17,310 bases of DNA. It comes from Deltaproteobacteria bacterium (lineage in GTDB: Bacteria > Myxococcota > Myxococcia > Myxococcales > 40CM-4-68-19). Shown here one piece after another: positions 16,636-17,310 of this stretch. Each line of letters opens with the position of its first letter. The first letter of the stretch is position 1. The translations under genes were made by a program, and so were the position numbers. The notes below the pieces were generated by a model. That model was not told the DNA's origin. It made no database searches and worked only from the letters and a program-made list of their open reading frames with translations. The stretch covers positions 1-17,310 of the forward strand of contig VBKQ01000369.1 of NCBI GenBank assembly GCA_005879505.1, written 5' to 3'.

Positions 16636-17310
16636 ATGCTGCCGGCCCGCGTCACCATCTACGAAGTCGGCCCCCGGGATGGCCTGCAGAACGAGTCCGC
16701 GAACCTGCCGGTCGAGGCGCGCCTTCGCCTGATCGCCGCCCTGGCCGGCGCGGGCGTCCGGCGCATCGAGCTCGGCTCTTTCGTCCGGCCGGAGTGGATC
16801 CCGCAGCTCGCGGACACAGACGAGGTAGCCCGCCGCGTCGTCCGCAGGCCGGAGATGCGGTACGCGGCGCTGGTCCCGAACCGCGCTGGCCTGGATCGGG
16901 CCCTGGCCACCGGAATGCGTGAAATCGCTCTGTTCATGTCGGCCACGGAAACGCACAACCGCAAGAACACCAACAAGACCATCGCCCAATCGCTCGAGCT
17001 TTTCGCCGAGCTCGTCCCGGTGGCGAAGAAGAACGGGCTGTTCGTCCGCGCGTACCTGAGCACCATCTGGGGCTGCCCGTACGAGGGCAAGGTCGATCCG
17101 GCGCGGGCCCTGGAGATCGCGCGCCGTCTGCGCGCGATGGGTTGCGATGAGCTGTCCCTCGGCGACACCATCGGGGTGGGAAACCCCAAGCAGACCCGGG
17201 AGATCCTCGAGCTGTTCTTGCGCGAGCTGCCTGCGGGACTGCTCGCCCTGCACCTGCACGACACGCACGGGACCGCCCTCGCGAACTGTCTCGCCGCCAT
17301 GGAGCTCGGC
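16636..17310 (+). CDS. mvaB: Hydroxymethylglutaryl-CoA lyase (3' end outside window)
   Basis: The first 225 residues of a TIM-barrel lyase that splits HMG-CoA into acetoacetate and acetyl-CoA, the last step of leucine catabolism. The N-terminus IYEVGPRDGLQNE carries the catalytic Arg14-Asp15. SLGDTIGVGNP (174-184) and LHLHDTHGTALAN, with divalent-metal ligands His206 and His208, are present. The C-terminal loop with the catalytic cysteine lies beyond the window edge. FMSATETHNRKNTNKT separates it from isopropylmalate and homocitrate synthases. The ATG at 16636 is six bases after the icmB stop, with only a weak GAG ahead, so it is probably translated as part of the icmB transcript. Its presence supports a branched-chain amino acid context for the mutase. 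Confidence 0.94.
   Translation, partial: MLPARVTIYEVGPRDGLQNESANLPVEARLRLIAALAGAGVRRIELGSFVRPEWIPQLADTDEVARRVVRRPEMRYAALVPNRAGLDRALATGMREIALFMSATETHNRKNTNKTIAQSLELFAELVPVAKKNGLFVRAYLSTIWGCPYEGKVDPARALEIARRLRAMGCDELSLGDTIGVGNPKQTREILELFLRELPAGLLALHLHDTHGTALANCLAAMELG

Overview
This GC-rich window (by eye roughly two-thirds G+C) most likely comes from the chromosome of a Myxococcota or related deltaproteobacterium. The main lineage clue is a secreted protein whose domains are joined by tandem PDAGP linkers, a style common in myxobacterial exported proteins. Tightly packed short-chain acyl-CoA genes and an orphan GAF-type histidine kinase fit the same picture. No rRNA, tRNA, CRISPR array, transposase or phage gene was seen.

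Layout. Positions 1-1351 hold the 3' end of an unidentified gene, a cupin protein, a small helical protein and a membrane-anchored small protein, all rightward and nearly overlapping. A leftward sensor histidine kinase (1355-3211) follows. A 70-base divergent region (3212-3281) carries a promoter-like element and a perfect 12-base palindrome. A compact rightward cluster then encodes 3-hydroxybutyryl-CoA dehydrogenase, enoyl-CoA hydratase and an MCAD-like acyl-CoA dehydrogenase (3282-6066). After a 150-base gap come a second acyl-CoA dehydrogenase (6220-7359), a lone Mrr-N-like winged-helix protein (7385-7852) and a third acyl-CoA dehydrogenase (about 7899-9047). A leftward glutathione S-transferase sits at 9054-9629.

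The adenosylcobalamin mutase large subunit (9820-11508) has the residue pair expected of isobutyryl-CoA mutase rather than methylmalonyl-CoA mutase. It is flanked by inverted copies of a roughly 45-base palindromic element. Its separate B12-binding subunit lies 4.7 kb downstream (16219-16629), followed by a truncated-at-edge HMG-CoA lyase (16636 onward). Between the two subunits lie a large secreted beta-propeller protein with three near-identical C-terminal repeats and a one-base frameshift (11654-15281), head-to-head 3' remnants of a yceI and an hxlR gene (15288-15512), and a SAM methyltransferase (15503-16219).

Functionally the window is a branched-chain and short-chain acyl-CoA module. 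The mutase would interconvert isobutyryl-CoA (from valine) and n-butyryl-CoA. Acyl-CoA dehydrogenases, hydratase and 3-hydroxybutyryl-CoA dehydrogenase would take butyryl-CoA to acetoacetyl-CoA, and HMG-CoA lyase would serve leucine catabolism. No thiolase, electron-transfer flavoprotein or mutase chaperone is visible. I see no clearly new defence or mobile system. The most unusual items are the split mutase separated by an inserted region, the frameshifted repeat protein, and the yceI/hxlR deletion scar.
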